A DNA stretch of 56,351 nt, taken from contig PLCO01000002.1 of assembly GCA_003134815.1 (NCBI GenBank), positions 1 to 56,351 on the forward strand, read 5' to 3'. Below are positions 22,997 to 32,520 of the stretch, in pieces (the stretch's first letter is position 1; each line of letters begins with the position of its first letter). Origin of the DNA: Acidobacteriaceae bacterium. GTDB lineage: Bacteria; Acidobacteriota; Terriglobia; Terriglobales; Acidobacteriaceae. Made by a program: the position numbers and the translations under genes. Under the pieces are notes generated by a model. That model made no database searches. It was not told the origin of the DNA and worked only from the letters and a program-made list of their open reading frames with translations.

Positions 22997-25522
22997 ATGA
23001 AGCGAAAAACAATTGCCCACTACGAGATTCTGCGGCGTCTCGGCGCCGGAGGCAGCGGCGTGGTGTACGCGGCTACTGACACTCTGCTGCAGCGGCCCGT
23101 GGTGCTGAAGATGCTGCACACCGGCCTGCTGACTGCCAAGCAGATGCGGTCCACTGTGCTGCGTGAGGCGCGCCTGGCTTCGGCCATCGAGCATCCCAAT
23201 GTGTGCGCAATCTATGAAGTGGGCGAGAGCAGCGAAGAGGCTTACATCGCCATGCAGTTTGTGCCCGGCCAGCCGCTTGACGAATTGATCGCCGGCGGCC
23301 CTGCGAGCCCTCAACTTGTGCTCTCGGTGGGAATCCAGATTGCCGATGGATTGCAGGCGGCGCACTCGCTGGGCATCTTTCACCGCGATCTCAAGCCGCA
23401 GAACGTAATGCTCACTGACGGCGGCCTGGTCAAGATTCTGGACTTCGGGTTGGCGCGGCGGCTCACCCCCGAGGACGCGCGCTTTGACCCCTCGCATCCG
23501 GCGATGACCAGGAATGCATCCGTTTCCTCAACGTTCACGGCTCGGGGCGGAACTATCCGCTACATGGCGCCGGAGCAGTTTGTCACCGGCCAATCGAGCG
23601 CGCAGTCTGACGTATGGGCGCTCGGCGTAATTCTCTATGAATTGACGAGCGGGCACCATCCCTTCGCTCGGTCTGACGCCGAGGATCTTCAGGCCATCCG
23701 CGCCATTCAGTTTCAGGAGCCTGAGGACTTGAGCGCCATCGTCCCGGAAATTTCTCCGGAGCTCAAGAGCGTGATTGCCGCATGTCTCGAAAAAAATCCG
23801 GGCGCGCGCACTGCATCGGCAGCCGAGGTTCGCGAGGGGCTGAAGACGATCATGAAGGCGCTGCGCATCGAGACGGGAATTATTCCCGGCGACGCCGCGG
23901 CCAACCTTCCGGCGACGGGCGCCGAAGCGGAAAAACGCGCGACGGGTTTGCTTTCCATGCTCGCCGAGCGGTTTCGCGAGTCGACGGTGGAGAAAAGGGA
24001 GCAAAACTCGCTGGTCGTGCTTCCCTTTGCAAACCTTGGCGCGACACAAGCTGCGCCTCTCTACGGTTACGCGCTTGCCGATGCCATCGCCGCCCGGCTG
24101 GCGCGGATTCCAGCCCTGGTGGTGCGCCCATCGAGCGCGCTGATGCCGCTGGCCGGCGCGCAGCACTGGGCGCAGATGGATCCGCTGGCGATCGGGCAAA
24201 AGCTGCTGGTAAAGTTTGTGCTTGCCGGGAATTTCGTCCGCTCCGAAAGTGGATTCGACCTGAACTGGCAATTGCTCGACGTGACTGCGCAGAGCGTGCG
24301 CACCGGCGGATCGATTCGCGTCGCGTCGCTCGATCTGATCGCCGTGCAGACGGAAATTTCAAACGAAGTGTTCGCCACGCTGCAGGGTATGGGAGCCGCG
24401 GAAGGAATCGAATCGCAGCGCAACCGGCAAAAATCTGATGCGACACCTGGTGCGGCACGTAGCGCCGCGCGTGGCCCCGCGCGAGATGGCTCTCTGCCCG
24501 GCCCGGTGAGTGAGAGATATTTGCAGGCGCGTGCGCTGCTGAGCTCATTTATGGTGCGCACCGGCTCGCGTGCCGATCTTGATCGCGCGCACGCATTATT
24601 CACCCGCGTCACCGAGGCCGATGCTGGATTCGCCGCGGGATGGAGCGGCCTCGGCATCGCCGAGCTGCAATATGCGCGCCATGGTTTCGGCGGGCAGATT
24701 CACGTGATGCGCGCGCGCCGAGCCTTCGAGGAAGCTCTAAAGCTTGATCCAGCATCGACTGAATCGAATCTCTACCGCATCTATATGTTGCTTTCGCGCG
24801 GCGAAAAGGAGTCGGCGCGTCACGGCATCGCCAACCTGCTCGCCGGCGCCGCCAACGACTGGAACGTCCACATGGTCGCTGGCCTGGCGCTGCGTGGCGA
24901 CGGCATGTACGACGAAGCGCTGAGCGAGTTCAGTCGGGCGCTCAAACTCAACCCGGCCAACGCGGCGATTCTTTATAACCATCGTGCCCGCGTATACCAC
25001 TATCAGAATCAAATCGAACTGGCCGGCGATGAACTCGAAAAAGGCCTGGCGCTCGAGCCCCGCCATCCTCTTCTTCGAACTTCATCGGGCTATCAATTGA
25101 TGCGGCTGGGAAATCTCGACAAGGCCATTGAAACTCTGGAGAGCGTGATCGCCGACGACGCTTCGCTGCGCATTGCCGTGCCTACGCTGGCCATCTGCTA
25201 CGTGCAGGCTGACGCGCGGGAGCGTGGCGCCGCGCTGCTCAAGGACGACACGCTTGCCGCCGCCGAGGCCGACAGCGAGATGGCCTACCGTCTGGCCACG
25301 TACTTCGCCGTCGACGGCGACTCAAGCGAAGCGCTGCACTGGCTACGCCGCGCCATCTATCTCGGCAACGAAAATTATCCCTGGTTCCAAAAGAATCCCG
25401 CGTGGAACAATCTGCGCACAAATTCCGACTTCGAGCGAATCCTCGAGGATATGAAGAAAGGCTTCCGCAAAAACCAGAAGACGTGGAAGCGCCTTCTGGC
25501 GGAAGTGCCGGCTGGAGAATAG
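22997..25522 (+). CDS. Cytoplasmic Ser/Thr protein kinase with TolB-like and TPR domains
   Basis: This 841-residue protein has a eukaryotic-type kinase domain at about 8-285. Visible parts are the glycine loop LGAGGSGVVY, K38, the catalytic loop HRDLKPQN with D131, DFG at 149-151 and APE at 191-193. A middle region at about 335-470 (LVVLPFANLGAT) has the layout of the TolB-like N-terminal domain found in similar regulators. From about 510 to 830 there are TPR repeats (YDEALSEFSRALKLNPANAA, GNLDKAIETLESVIADDASL). No membrane helix is visible, unlike many PknB-type kinases. Targets are unknown. Confidence 0.93.
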   Translation: MKRKTIAHYEILRRLGAGGSGVVYAATDTLLQRPVVLKMLHTGLLTAKQMRSTVLREARLASAIEHPNVCAIYEVGESSEEAYIAMQFVPGQPLDELIAGGPASPQLVLSVGIQIADGLQAAHSLGIFHRDLKPQNVMLTDGGLVKILDFGLARRLTPEDARFDPSHPAMTRNASVSSTFTARGGTIRYMAPEQFVTGQSSAQSDVWALGVILYELTSGHHPFARSDAEDLQAIRAIQFQEPEDLSAIVPEISPELKSVIAACLEKNPGARTASAAEVREGLKTIMKALRIETGIIPGDAAANLPATGAEAEKRATGLLSMLAERFRESTVEKREQNSLVVLPFANLGATQAAPLYGYALADAIAARLARIPALVVRPSSALMPLAGAQHWAQMDPLAIGQKLLVKFVLAGNFVRSESGFDLNWQLLDVTAQSVRTGGSIRVASLDLIAVQTEISNEVFATLQGMGAAEGIESQRNRQKSDATPGAARSAARGPARDGSLPGPVSERYLQARALLSSFMVRTGSRADLDRAHALFTRVTEADAGFAAGWSGLGIAELQYARHGFGGQIHVMRARRAFEEALKLDPASTESNLYRIYMLLSRGEKESARHGIANLLAGAANDWNVHMVAGLALRGDGMYDEALSEFSRALKLNPANAAILYNHRARVYHYQNQIELAGDELEKGLALEPRHPLLRTSSGYQLMRLGNLDKAIETLESVIADDASLRIAVPTLAICYVQADARERGAALLKDDTLAAAEADSEMAYRLATYFAVDGDSSEALHWLRRAIYLGNENYPWFQKNPAWNNLRTNSDFERILEDMKKGFRKNQKTWKRLLAEVPAGE

Positions 25523-25548
25523 CAATTCCAAGGGGATGGATTGGCCCC

Positions 25549-27261
25549 CTAGTCACCGCCCTCAATCCGTTCGTACGAGCAATATACGGGCTCCCACATA
25601 TAGGCACTTAGTTTTTCTGCGATCTCCGCTTCCGAAGCGGGCTCGGCCACTCCGTCGGCAATCGCTTGCCGGAAAACTTCTTCGGCAACCGCCGCGCTCG
25701 TCTTCCGGGCATCGGCGATGGGCGGCAGCAGCGGCGCATTCTTGTCGGCGCGCGCGGGCGAAAGCGATGCCAGCGCCTTTGCAGCGGCCATGATCATGCC
25801 GTCGGTCACGCGTGCGGCGCGAGAAACAAGAATGCCAAGCGCGAGGCCGGGAAAAATATAGGAGTTATTGACCTGCGCGATGCGAACGAGTTTGCCGTTC
25901 ACTTCCACCGGAGCAAACGGACTGCCCGTACCCACCAGCGCGCGGCCTTCGGTCCAGCGCAGCAGATCGGCGGGTGTCGCCTCGGCTTGCGAAGTGGGAT
26001 TCGACAGCGGAAAAATGACCGGCCGCGGAGTGTGCCTTGCCATCTCGCGCACAATCTCCTCTGTAAACGCTCCAGGCTGCGCGCTCACGCCGGCCAGCAC
26101 TGTAATACCCGCGTTGCGAACCACATCGAGCAGAGAGATTGCGCCCGTTCCCGAGAGTTTCCATCCGGCGACGTCCTCGCGCTTGCGCAGGAACGGCTCC
26201 TGCGCGGGCTTCACGCCCTCGCAGCCTTCGATCAGCAGGCCCAGGCGGTTGAACGCATAAATTCGCTTGCGCGCCTGCTCGTCGCTCAGGCCTTCCTCTT
26301 TCATGGCGGCGATGATCAGATCGAGAATGCCTGCGCCAGCCGATCCCGTGCCGAACATGGCGACGGTCTGCTCTTTGAGCGGAATTCCGGTGGCATTTAC
26401 TGCGGCGAGCAGCGTAGCAGTAGTCACGGCCGCCGTTCCCTGAATGTCATCGTTGAATGTGCAAAGCCGGTCGCGGTAGCGCTCCAGCAGGCGCGCCGCG
26501 TTCGATCCGGCAAAATCTTCCCATTGCAAAAGAATGTGCGGCCAACGGCGTTCGACCGCGCTCACAAAAGCTTCAACAAAATCGTCGTACTCCTGCCCGC
26601 GAATGCGCTCGTGTTCCCATCCGATGTAAATCGGATCCGCCAGCAACTTCTGGTTGTCGGTGCCCACGTCGAGCAGCACTGGAAGGCAATGCTCCGGCGG
26701 AATACCGCCCAGCGCGGTGTAAAGCGCCATCTTGCCGATGGGAATGCCCATGCCGCCGGTGCCTTGATCGCCGAGCCCGAGGATGCGCTCTCCGTCACTG
26801 ACCACGATGCAGCGCACGTCGTCGTAGCGGGAACTCGAAAGAATCTGTCCGATGCGCTCCTTATCGGGATAGCTCAGAAACACGCCCCGCGGTTTGCGCC
26901 AAATCTCGGAGAAGCGCTGGCACCCCTCGCCCACTGCCGGCGTGTAGACCACGGGCAGCAGCTCCTCGGTGTGTTGGGCAATCAGCGAGTAGAACAGCGT
27001 TTCGTTGCTGTCTTGCAGGTCGCGCATGCTGCTGTACTTGTCAAACGCCGTGGGATGGCAATCGAGCACGCGCTTGCGCCGCTCGCTTTGGCTTTCCAGG
27101 CTTCCAATGTGAGGAGGCAGCAGCCCGTGCAGATCGAAAACGTCGCGTTCCGCCTCGGTAAACGCGGTGCCCTTGTTGAGCCGCGGATTCATCAGCAGAT
27201 GAAGCCCCGAGAGACTCGTCCGAATTATGGGTTGCCATTGCGCGCTGGATGGTTGGTTCAA
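25549..27261 (-). CDS. maeA: NAD-type malic enzyme
   Basis: This 570-residue cytoplasmic enzyme oxidatively decarboxylates malate to pyruvate. Conserved segments include NETLFYSLIAQHTEELLPVV, YTPAVGEGCQ, the metal and substrate region FNDDIQGTAAVT, and the dinucleotide fold MFGTGSAGAGI. The length matches the large bacterial malic enzymes (maeA/sfcA type, about 565). The apparent start at 27261 is TTG with GGAG 8-12 bases ahead. The membrane phosphoesterase gene ends 50 bases upstream in the same direction. NAD rather than NADP preference is inferred from family resemblance. Confidence 0.93.
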   Translation of the reverse strand: MNQPSSAQWQPIIRTSLSGLHLLMNPRLNKGTAFTEAERDVFDLHGLLPPHIGSLESQSERRKRVLDCHPTAFDKYSSMRDLQDSNETLFYSLIAQHTEELLPVVYTPAVGEGCQRFSEIWRKPRGVFLSYPDKERIGQILSSSRYDDVRCIVVSDGERILGLGDQGTGGMGIPIGKMALYTALGGIPPEHCLPVLLDVGTDNQKLLADPIYIGWEHERIRGQEYDDFVEAFVSAVERRWPHILLQWEDFAGSNAARLLERYRDRLCTFNDDIQGTAAVTTATLLAAVNATGIPLKEQTVAMFGTGSAGAGILDLIIAAMKEEGLSDEQARKRIYAFNRLGLLIEGCEGVKPAQEPFLRKREDVAGWKLSGTGAISLLDVVRNAGITVLAGVSAQPGAFTEEIVREMARHTPRPVIFPLSNPTSQAEATPADLLRWTEGRALVGTGSPFAPVEVNGKLVRIAQVNNSYIFPGLALGILVSRAARVTDGMIMAAAKALASLSPARADKNAPLLPPIADARKTSAAVAEEVFRQAIADGVAEPASEAEIAEKLSAYMWEPVYCSYERIEGGD

Positions 27262-27311
27262 AGCTTTGTTCTCCGTGCCTGCAGACTGGCTTACTAAAAG
27301 GATAAGTGCGG

Positions 27312-28466
27312 CTAAACAAATTCGACCAGAACAATCTCCGGTCGCGTGCCCACTCGCATGGGAGGACCCCAGGTTCCGGCTCCCGTGGAGGTGTAGACCT
27401 GCAAGGCGCCAAAGCGATGCAGGCCGCGCGTAAAGCGCCCGTAAACGCGGCGCGTGATCCAGGTGAAGGGCGGCAGCTGGCCTCCGTGCGTGTGTCCGGA
27501 GAGCTGCAGGCTGAAACCCGCCTGCTCAACGATAGGCAGGCGCGAGGGTGCGTGGTTCAGCAGAATGCCGGGTTGGGCGCGATCGGATTCAAGATCGTTG
27601 GTGCGCATGTTACTCAGCGCCGCCTTCATGTGAAGTGGTGAAGACGAATCGTGATAGAAAACGCCGGCAATCCGCAGCCCATCGACGACAACCTGTTCGT
27701 TGGCCAGAACGCGGATCCCCGCCCGCTTAATAGCCTCGATGTAAAGCGTGGGCGAGGTAAATTCTTCGTGGTTGCCGGTTGAGAAAAAGATCCCCATCGG
27801 CGGCGAAAGCTTCTTGAAAGGCGCGAGCAGTTCGTCGAGATCGCCTTTTGTGCCGTCGAACAGGTCGCCGGGAAGAAAGACAACGTCGGGACGGAAGCTT
27901 GAAACCAGCGTCACCAAACGGCGGCAAAATCGGACGCCGTTGATCGGGCCAAGATGCAGATCGCTTAGCAGAACTCCTCGGCGGCCGTGCCACGCCGCGG
28001 GCAAATCGGGGATGTGCATTGCGACGCGGCGAACCCGAATGATGCGCGCGTTGATAAGACCATAAATCCCAGTCAGCGCAGCCAACGCGTAGATCGCCGC
28101 TGCCAGCGGCGTGCGGATTGGGGAGGAGTGCGCCGCCAGATGAGAGATTCGCAGCACAACCCACGCCAGCCGAATCGAGACCGACGCCCAGAAGACAAAA
28201 TTAATAAAGCCGAGCCAGACTGCCGCGGCCCAATAGAACAACCGGACGACGGCGTTGGAAAAGTGGAAGGAAAGCAGTGTCGCGGGGACGAAGCTGAAGG
28301 CCAAAACGACCATCGCAACACGAAACTCGTTAACTGCGGGGGACGTAAGACCGGGAAAGAAGGCAATGCAGGTTGTGTAAACGAACCAATAGGCAAGTAA
28401 AAGGATGACCTGGATGACTAGGATGGCAAAGACAGGCCAGGCTCTCAAAACCGGATCTCCTTCCAT
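27312..28466 (-). CDS. Membrane-anchored calcineurin-like metallophosphoesterase
   Basis: This 384-residue protein has about four membrane helices at residues 7-32, 46-70, 73-100 and 118-140, then a metallophosphoesterase domain. All core metal motifs are intact: DLHLG (D169, H171), GDLFDG (D201), GNHE at 231-234, NHAPSR and GHTHGGQ. It resembles the YkuE/YaeI group, whose members act on lipid or nucleotide phosphodiesters. The actual substrate is not known. Confidence 0.9.
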   Translation of the reverse strand: MEGDPVLRAWPVFAILVIQVILLLAYWFVYTTCIAFFPGLTSPAVNEFRVAMVVLAFSFVPATLLSFHFSNAVVRLFYWAAAVWLGFINFVFWASVSIRLAWVVLRISHLAAHSSPIRTPLAAAIYALAALTGIYGLINARIIRVRRVAMHIPDLPAAWHGRRGVLLSDLHLGPINGVRFCRRLVTLVSSFRPDVVFLPGDLFDGTKGDLDELLAPFKKLSPPMGIFFSTGNHEEFTSPTLYIEAIKRAGIRVLANEQVVVDGLRIAGVFYHDSSSPLHMKAALSNMRTNDLESDRAQPGILLNHAPSRLPIVEQAGFSLQLSGHTHGGQLPPFTWITRRVYGRFTRGLHRFGALQVYTSTGAGTWGPPMRVGTRPEIVLVEFV

Positions 28467-28554
28467 CCATCATTGCATGAGCACCGGCGTTGATTTCCAA
28501 AGCGCGCAGGCTGCCCACGCACTCGAAACAATCTCTTCGTGAAACAATCTCCCT

Positions 28555-29799
28555 GTGAACAGCAGCGGCCGCGATGCGCTCGGAATCTACGTTTCCTTCC
28601 CCTTCTGCCGTTCGAAGTGTACCTATTGCAACTTTGCTTCAGGAGTTTATCCCGCCGCGGATCACGCTCCTTATGTGGATCGGCTGATCGAGGACCTGAG
28701 CGGAGCAGGAGCCTGGGCAGCAGCAATCGGCGTGGACCTCCCTCGACGCGCGGACTCGGTGTACCTTGGCGGCGGAACGCCATCCCTCCTTGAACCTGAC
28801 CTGCTGGCGCGGCTCTTTGCCTCGATTCGTGCGGAGTTCGATCTTGACACCGATGCGGAGATCACCATGGAGTGCGCGCCAGGGCAGTTGTCTGGCGCAA
28901 CTCTCGAAGCGCTCGTGGCAGCGGGCGTGAATCGCGTGAGCCTGGGCGTGCAATCGTTCGTCGACAGTGAAGCGCATGCCAGCGGACGCCTGCATGATCG
29001 CGCGGCGGTCGAAGCCGATTTGCGGCGGCTGCGCGCGGCAGGAATCGCAAACTTGAGTGTGGATTTGATCGCCGGGTTGGCGGGGCAGACCTTTGCTTCG
29101 TGGGAGGAATCCCTCTCGGCGCTCATCGATTCCGGCGTTTCACATGCCAGCATCTACATGCTTGAAGTGGACGAGGATTCGCGCCTAGGCCGCGAAGTGC
29201 TCAACCATGGAGCGCGCTATCGCGCCGATCTGGTTCCGAGCGACGATACGATTGCTCAAATGTATGAGCGCGCCCTCGAGAGGCTGGAAGCGGCCGGGCT
29301 GAGCCAGGCTGGGCTGCATCAGTACGAAATTTCGAATTTCGCGCGCCCCGGATTCGAGTCGCGGCACAACTTGCGCTATTGGCAGCGGCGGCCTTATCTG
29401 GGAATCGGCTTGGACGCTTCGTCGATGGCATTCGTCGTGAATGGCACAAAAGGCCATGCAGGACTTCCCGATGTACTGCGTTCCACGACTACTGACGATC
29501 TGAAGCAGTATCTCGCTGGCCCTGCGGCGCCGGAAACCACATGGCTCTCAACCGCGCGCCAGCACGAGGAAGCGTGGTTTCTCGCGCTACGCATGAATGA
29601 GGGCGTGAACGTTGACGCGCTCAGGCAGGAATTTGGTCCCGAGCCGGTCGCACAGGCTATGGAAACAGTCGCCCGGCTGGTCAACGATGGTCTGCTGACC
29701 GACGATGGCGCGCGCGTCCGCCTCACTGCGCGCGGACGACTGCTCTCAAATGACGTCTTTCAGGAATTCCTGGAACCGACCGCTGCAACCACGGCATGA
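28555..29799 (+). CDS. hemW: Radical SAM HemW-like protein
   Basis: This 414-residue radical SAM protein related to coproporphyrinogen III dehydrogenase starts at GTG 28555. The iron-sulfur motif CRSKCTYC (C18, C22, C25) follows YVSFPF, as in HemW. Further marks are YLGGGTPSLL, RVSLGVQSF, the SIYMLEVDEDS strand, YEISNFARPGFESRHNLRYW and the C-terminal winged-helix-like region ending GRLLSNDVFQEFL. HemW proteins are thought to be heme chaperones rather than true HemN enzymes. The retained HNLRYW box fits HemW. Confidence 0.92.
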   Translation: MNSSGRDALGIYVSFPFCRSKCTYCNFASGVYPAADHAPYVDRLIEDLSGAGAWAAAIGVDLPRRADSVYLGGGTPSLLEPDLLARLFASIRAEFDLDTDAEITMECAPGQLSGATLEALVAAGVNRVSLGVQSFVDSEAHASGRLHDRAAVEADLRRLRAAGIANLSVDLIAGLAGQTFASWEESLSALIDSGVSHASIYMLEVDEDSRLGREVLNHGARYRADLVPSDDTIAQMYERALERLEAAGLSQAGLHQYEISNFARPGFESRHNLRYWQRRPYLGIGLDASSMAFVVNGTKGHAGLPDVLRSTTTDDLKQYLAGPAAPETTWLSTARQHEEAWFLALRMNEGVNVDALRQEFGPEPVAQAMETVARLVNDGLLTDDGARVRLTARGRLLSNDVFQEFLEPTAATTA

Positions 29800-29886
29800 A
29801 TCGGATCGTCTGAGCCGGTATTTCTCGCCCAATGCCGTCCGCCACATCCGCCGCAAGAGTTGTGCATAAACTTATGGAAAACTACC

Positions 29887-30876
29887 TCACTGCGCAAGCA
29901 CCTCGTCGCCCGAACTCTCGGAGAGAAAAGTTGCGGTCGACGAATCGGGTTGCTGTGGGCTTCCAAAACATAGGATGGACTCCGGTCCTGCAGCCTTGGC
30001 CCACTCGAGAGCCTTCTCAGCCTCGTGCAGAACCACCACCGGAGATCGCCCCCGGCTGTTGGCGATTCCAAAGGACGCGGAGAGACGGATGGCCTCGCCC
30101 GCCATGGAAAAGGGTACGGAAAACACGTCCACGCGAAGGCGCTCGCATAGGATCATCGCGCTGCCCGGACTGCAAGCCGGCAATGCGATCAGAAATTGAT
30201 CCATGCCGGGACGCCCCAGCACATCGTAGCTGCGCAGCAGCACTTCAGTGCGGCTCGCTACCTGGCACAAAAGCTCATCGCAGGCGTCCACGCCCAGCCG
30301 CGAGTTCCAATAACCGAAGTCGTCGATGCCAAAAAGCACCAGGCACAACGAGCTGCCCATCCTCTGCACGCGGTCGGTCTCGCGAAAGAGCAACGACAGC
30401 ATCGTCTCGCGGTTGTAGACGCCCGTGAGGCGGTCGAACTGAGCGCTGCGGATGGCTGCATCCCGCAGAGTTTCGAGCTCGTGCGCCAGCAGCTGATCGC
30501 GCAGCACCAGATCGATCCGAAGTTGCCAGTATGGAATCTCGGCCGAGCGCGGGATCAGATCGTCAATTGCGCCGTCGGCGAGCCGATCGATCCATTCCCG
30601 GGTCACGGTGTCTGAAATCAGGACAATGGGAAAATTTGGGCCGTCCGTCTGTGCTCGCGCCGCGGCCAGCAGTTGGCCGGCCGGCATGCCGGGCAGATCC
30701 GCATCGAGCAAAAGCAGGCTTGGCGGATTCCCTCCGGTAATCGCGGCACGCGCCGCTTCAGCCGACAGAACCACCTCAACCCGCGCTCCCGTGGCCGAAA
30801 GCATCGGTTCAACAGCGCTAAGAAGTGCAGAGTCGTTTGACGCAAACAGGAAAGTTGGGGGTGTGTCCGATGGCAT
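29887..30876 (-). CDS. Receiver plus degenerate GGDEF-domain protein
   Basis: The start is set at ATG 30876 (MPSDTPPTFLFASND) because AGGAG stands about 10 bases ahead; the protein is 329 residues. Residues 1 to about 125 form a receiver-like domain (LLLLDADLPGMPAGQLLAAA). After a helical linker comes a GGDEF-type domain (DRLTGVYNRETMLSLLFRET, IDDFGYWNSRLG). The signature loop reads R-P-G-M-D-Q-F instead of R-x-G-G-[DE]-E-F. Two catalytic positions are therefore changed, and diguanylate cyclase activity is unlikely. It may act as a c-di-GMP or GTP-binding or scaffold protein. Confidence 0.85.
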   Translation of the reverse strand: MPSDTPPTFLFASNDSALLSAVEPMLSATGARVEVVLSAEAARAAITGGNPPSLLLLDADLPGMPAGQLLAAARAQTDGPNFPIVLISDTVTREWIDRLADGAIDDLIPRSAEIPYWQLRIDLVLRDQLLAHELETLRDAAIRSAQFDRLTGVYNRETMLSLLFRETDRVQRMGSSLCLVLFGIDDFGYWNSRLGVDACDELLCQVASRTEVLLRSYDVLGRPGMDQFLIALPACSPGSAMILCERLRVDVFSVPFSMAGEAIRLSASFGIANSRGRSPVVVLHEAEKALEWAKAAGPESILCFGSPQQPDSSTATFLSESSGDEVLAQ

Positions 30877-30954
30877 CCGTGAGAATCTCCTCTCGGGATG
30901 CATCGGCAGAAATTAGAAAACATTTAGCGAGCACGCAGAGATTTTTGGAATGCG

Positions 30955-31827
30955 CTAATCCACAAAGTCAACCTGCGGGGCGATCGGGATGATTCCCCGT
31001 TCGTGGCCCATTGCGAGCAGTTGGCGGATCGCTTCGCGGCCGTCAGGGCCATAATCCAGGGTACGTTCATTCACATACATGCTCACAAAATGGCTGGCCA
31101 TTGTGGTGTCCAGGTCGCGCGCAAACTGCATGGCGTATTCGAGCGCCTGCTCCCTGTGGTCCAGCGCATGCTGGATTGAGTCGCGCAGCGCCTTGGAGAT
31201 AATCTTATGCGCTTTGGCGCCCAGCGAGCGGCGGATCGCATTGCCGCCCAGCGGCAGCACCAGGCCTGTTGTCTCGCGCCACCAGGCGCCCAGGTCGATC
31301 ACTTTGAACAGTCCGCTGGTGGAATAAGTAAGCTGGCCCTCGTGAATGATGAGTCCCGCATCGTAGGTGCCGGCCAGTATCTCCGGAATGATCCGGTCGA
31401 AGGGAACAGTGACCGTCTCAATCTTCGGATTGAGAATCTTGAGCGCGAGATAGGCCGTAGTCAGCGTGCCCGGCACAGCAACGCGCACGCGGTCCAGTTC
31501 GTTCATGTCCAGCATCCGGCTTGAGACGACCATCGGGCCGTAGCCCTCGCCCACGCTCCCCCCGCAACCCATCAGCGTGTAGTTCTTTTGCAAATAAGGA
31601 TAGGCATGAAAACTGATGGCCGTCACATCGTAGAAGGCCTCATCGCGCGCGCGCAGATTCAGGGTCTCAATGTCGCACAGCGTGTGGCTAAAGTGGTAGC
31701 CCGGCACGCGTATCTTGTTAGTCGCCAAACCGTAAAACATGAAGGCATCGTCGGAATCGGGACTATGTGCGATAGAAATTTCGATTGGGCCCTTGGCACT
31801 TGCTGGATCGGGGGTCTTGGTGCTCAC
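30955..31827 (-). CDS. mqnD: 1,4-dihydroxy-6-naphthoate synthase (menaquinone, futalosine route)
   Basis: This periplasmic-binding-protein-fold enzyme of about 290 residues catalyses a late step of the futalosine menaquinone pathway. Family motifs are AHSPDSDDAFMFYGL near the N-terminus, FYDVTAISFHAYPYL, LMGCGGSVGEGYGPMVVS and ILAGTYDAGLIIHEGQLTY. GTG 31827 is preferred as start (AAGGA about 11 bases ahead). A TTG nine codons earlier (31854) is the alternative. The cutA and small membrane-protein genes lie upstream in the same direction. Confidence 0.93.
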   Translation of the reverse strand: MSTKTPDPASAKGPIEISIAHSPDSDDAFMFYGLATNKIRVPGYHFSHTLCDIETLNLRARDEAFYDVTAISFHAYPYLQKNYTLMGCGGSVGEGYGPMVVSSRMLDMNELDRVRVAVPGTLTTAYLALKILNPKIETVTVPFDRIIPEILAGTYDAGLIIHEGQLTYSTSGLFKVIDLGAWWRETTGLVLPLGGNAIRRSLGAKAHKIISKALRDSIQHALDHREQALEYAMQFARDLDTTMASHFVSMYVNERTLDYGPDGREAIRQLLAMGHERGIIPIAPQVDFVD

Positions 31828-31953
31828 GACGGGGGAGATCCTTTCGGCAACCAAACTTTAATAGCTTTTCAATCTTGCAACAGGACTCAGTTCATAACTA
31901 CACCGGACTGGCCCGCATCCGGTGAAAGTCCAAAGCTTTCATCGCAACACGTC

Positions 31954-32115
31954 TTAGGGCTTCACTTTGAGGTCGGGCCCTTCGGCGGGCTCGGGCTTTG
32001 CGGAAAGCTCTTTCCTGTGCCTGGCGCGATGGACCCAAACGTGACGGGCAGCCCCAGCAGCCGCCAACAGCAGCGCCCCGAGCGAAACGAGAAAAACAAT
32101 GAGGAGCCAGCGCAT
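31954..32115 (-). CDS. 53-residue single-pass membrane protein
   Basis: This short frame starts at ATG 32115 and encodes MRWLLIVFLVSLGALLLAAA followed by a basic segment (RHVWVHRARHRKEL) and an acidic-proline tail ending GPDLKVKP. One N-terminal membrane helix is clear. It lies between cutA and mqnD, reads in the same direction and has no overlap with them, so it is a plausible small gene of that operon. No function is known. Confidence 0.6.
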   Translation of the reverse strand: MRWLLIVFLVSLGALLLAAAGAARHVWVHRARHRKELSAKPEPAEGPDLKVKP

Positions 32116-32169
32116 GAGGACGACTCAACCAAGAATACCAGAGGGCCTTTCGCGGGCTATTACGTTCGT

Positions 32170-32520
32170 TTACACTTTGGTGCCTTGCGACACGTCAAGG
32201 CTTCCGCTCAGCCAACTCAAGTAGGACTGACTGCCGGCTTCGACGCCCAGCACAAGGAATTCGGGCGTTTCGTAGCTGTGAAGTTCCTTGAGCCGCGATT
32301 CAAGTGCCGGTAATTGCTCGATGGCTGTTTTCAGCAAAAGCAGCGTCTCGTCCGACGACTCGATCTTGCCTTGCCACCGATAGATCGACTGAACGCGAGG
32401 AAGAATCGTTGCGCAAGCAGCCAGCCGCTCCTCAACCAGCGTGCGGCCCAGGCGAGCGGCTTCCTCGGCGTCCGCCACGGTGGTCATCACGATGCGGACG
32501 GTCGAAGTAGATTCGAGCAT
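32170..32520 (-). CDS. cutA: CutA-family divalent-cation tolerance protein
   Basis: This 116-residue protein has the CutA1 pattern. The N-terminal strand VRIVMTTVADAEEAARLGRT leads to LVEERLAACATILPRVQSIY, then RWQGKIESSDETLLLLKTA, and the C-terminal HSYETPEFLVLGVEAGSQSY-LSWLSGSL. CutA forms compact trimers; links to copper tolerance are old and debated. It is likely the first gene of a leftward group with the 53-residue membrane protein and mqnD. Confidence 0.94.
   Translation of the reverse strand: MLESTSTVRIVMTTVADAEEAARLGRTLVEERLAACATILPRVQSIYRWQGKIESSDETLLLLKTAIEQLPALESRLKELHSYETPEFLVLGVEAGSQSYLSWLSGSLDVSQGTKV

Noticed and set aside
25666..27297. Rightward open frame of about 540 codons opposite malic enzyme
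   Set aside because: Antisense shadow: low-complexity composition, while the leftward frame has all malic-enzyme motifs.
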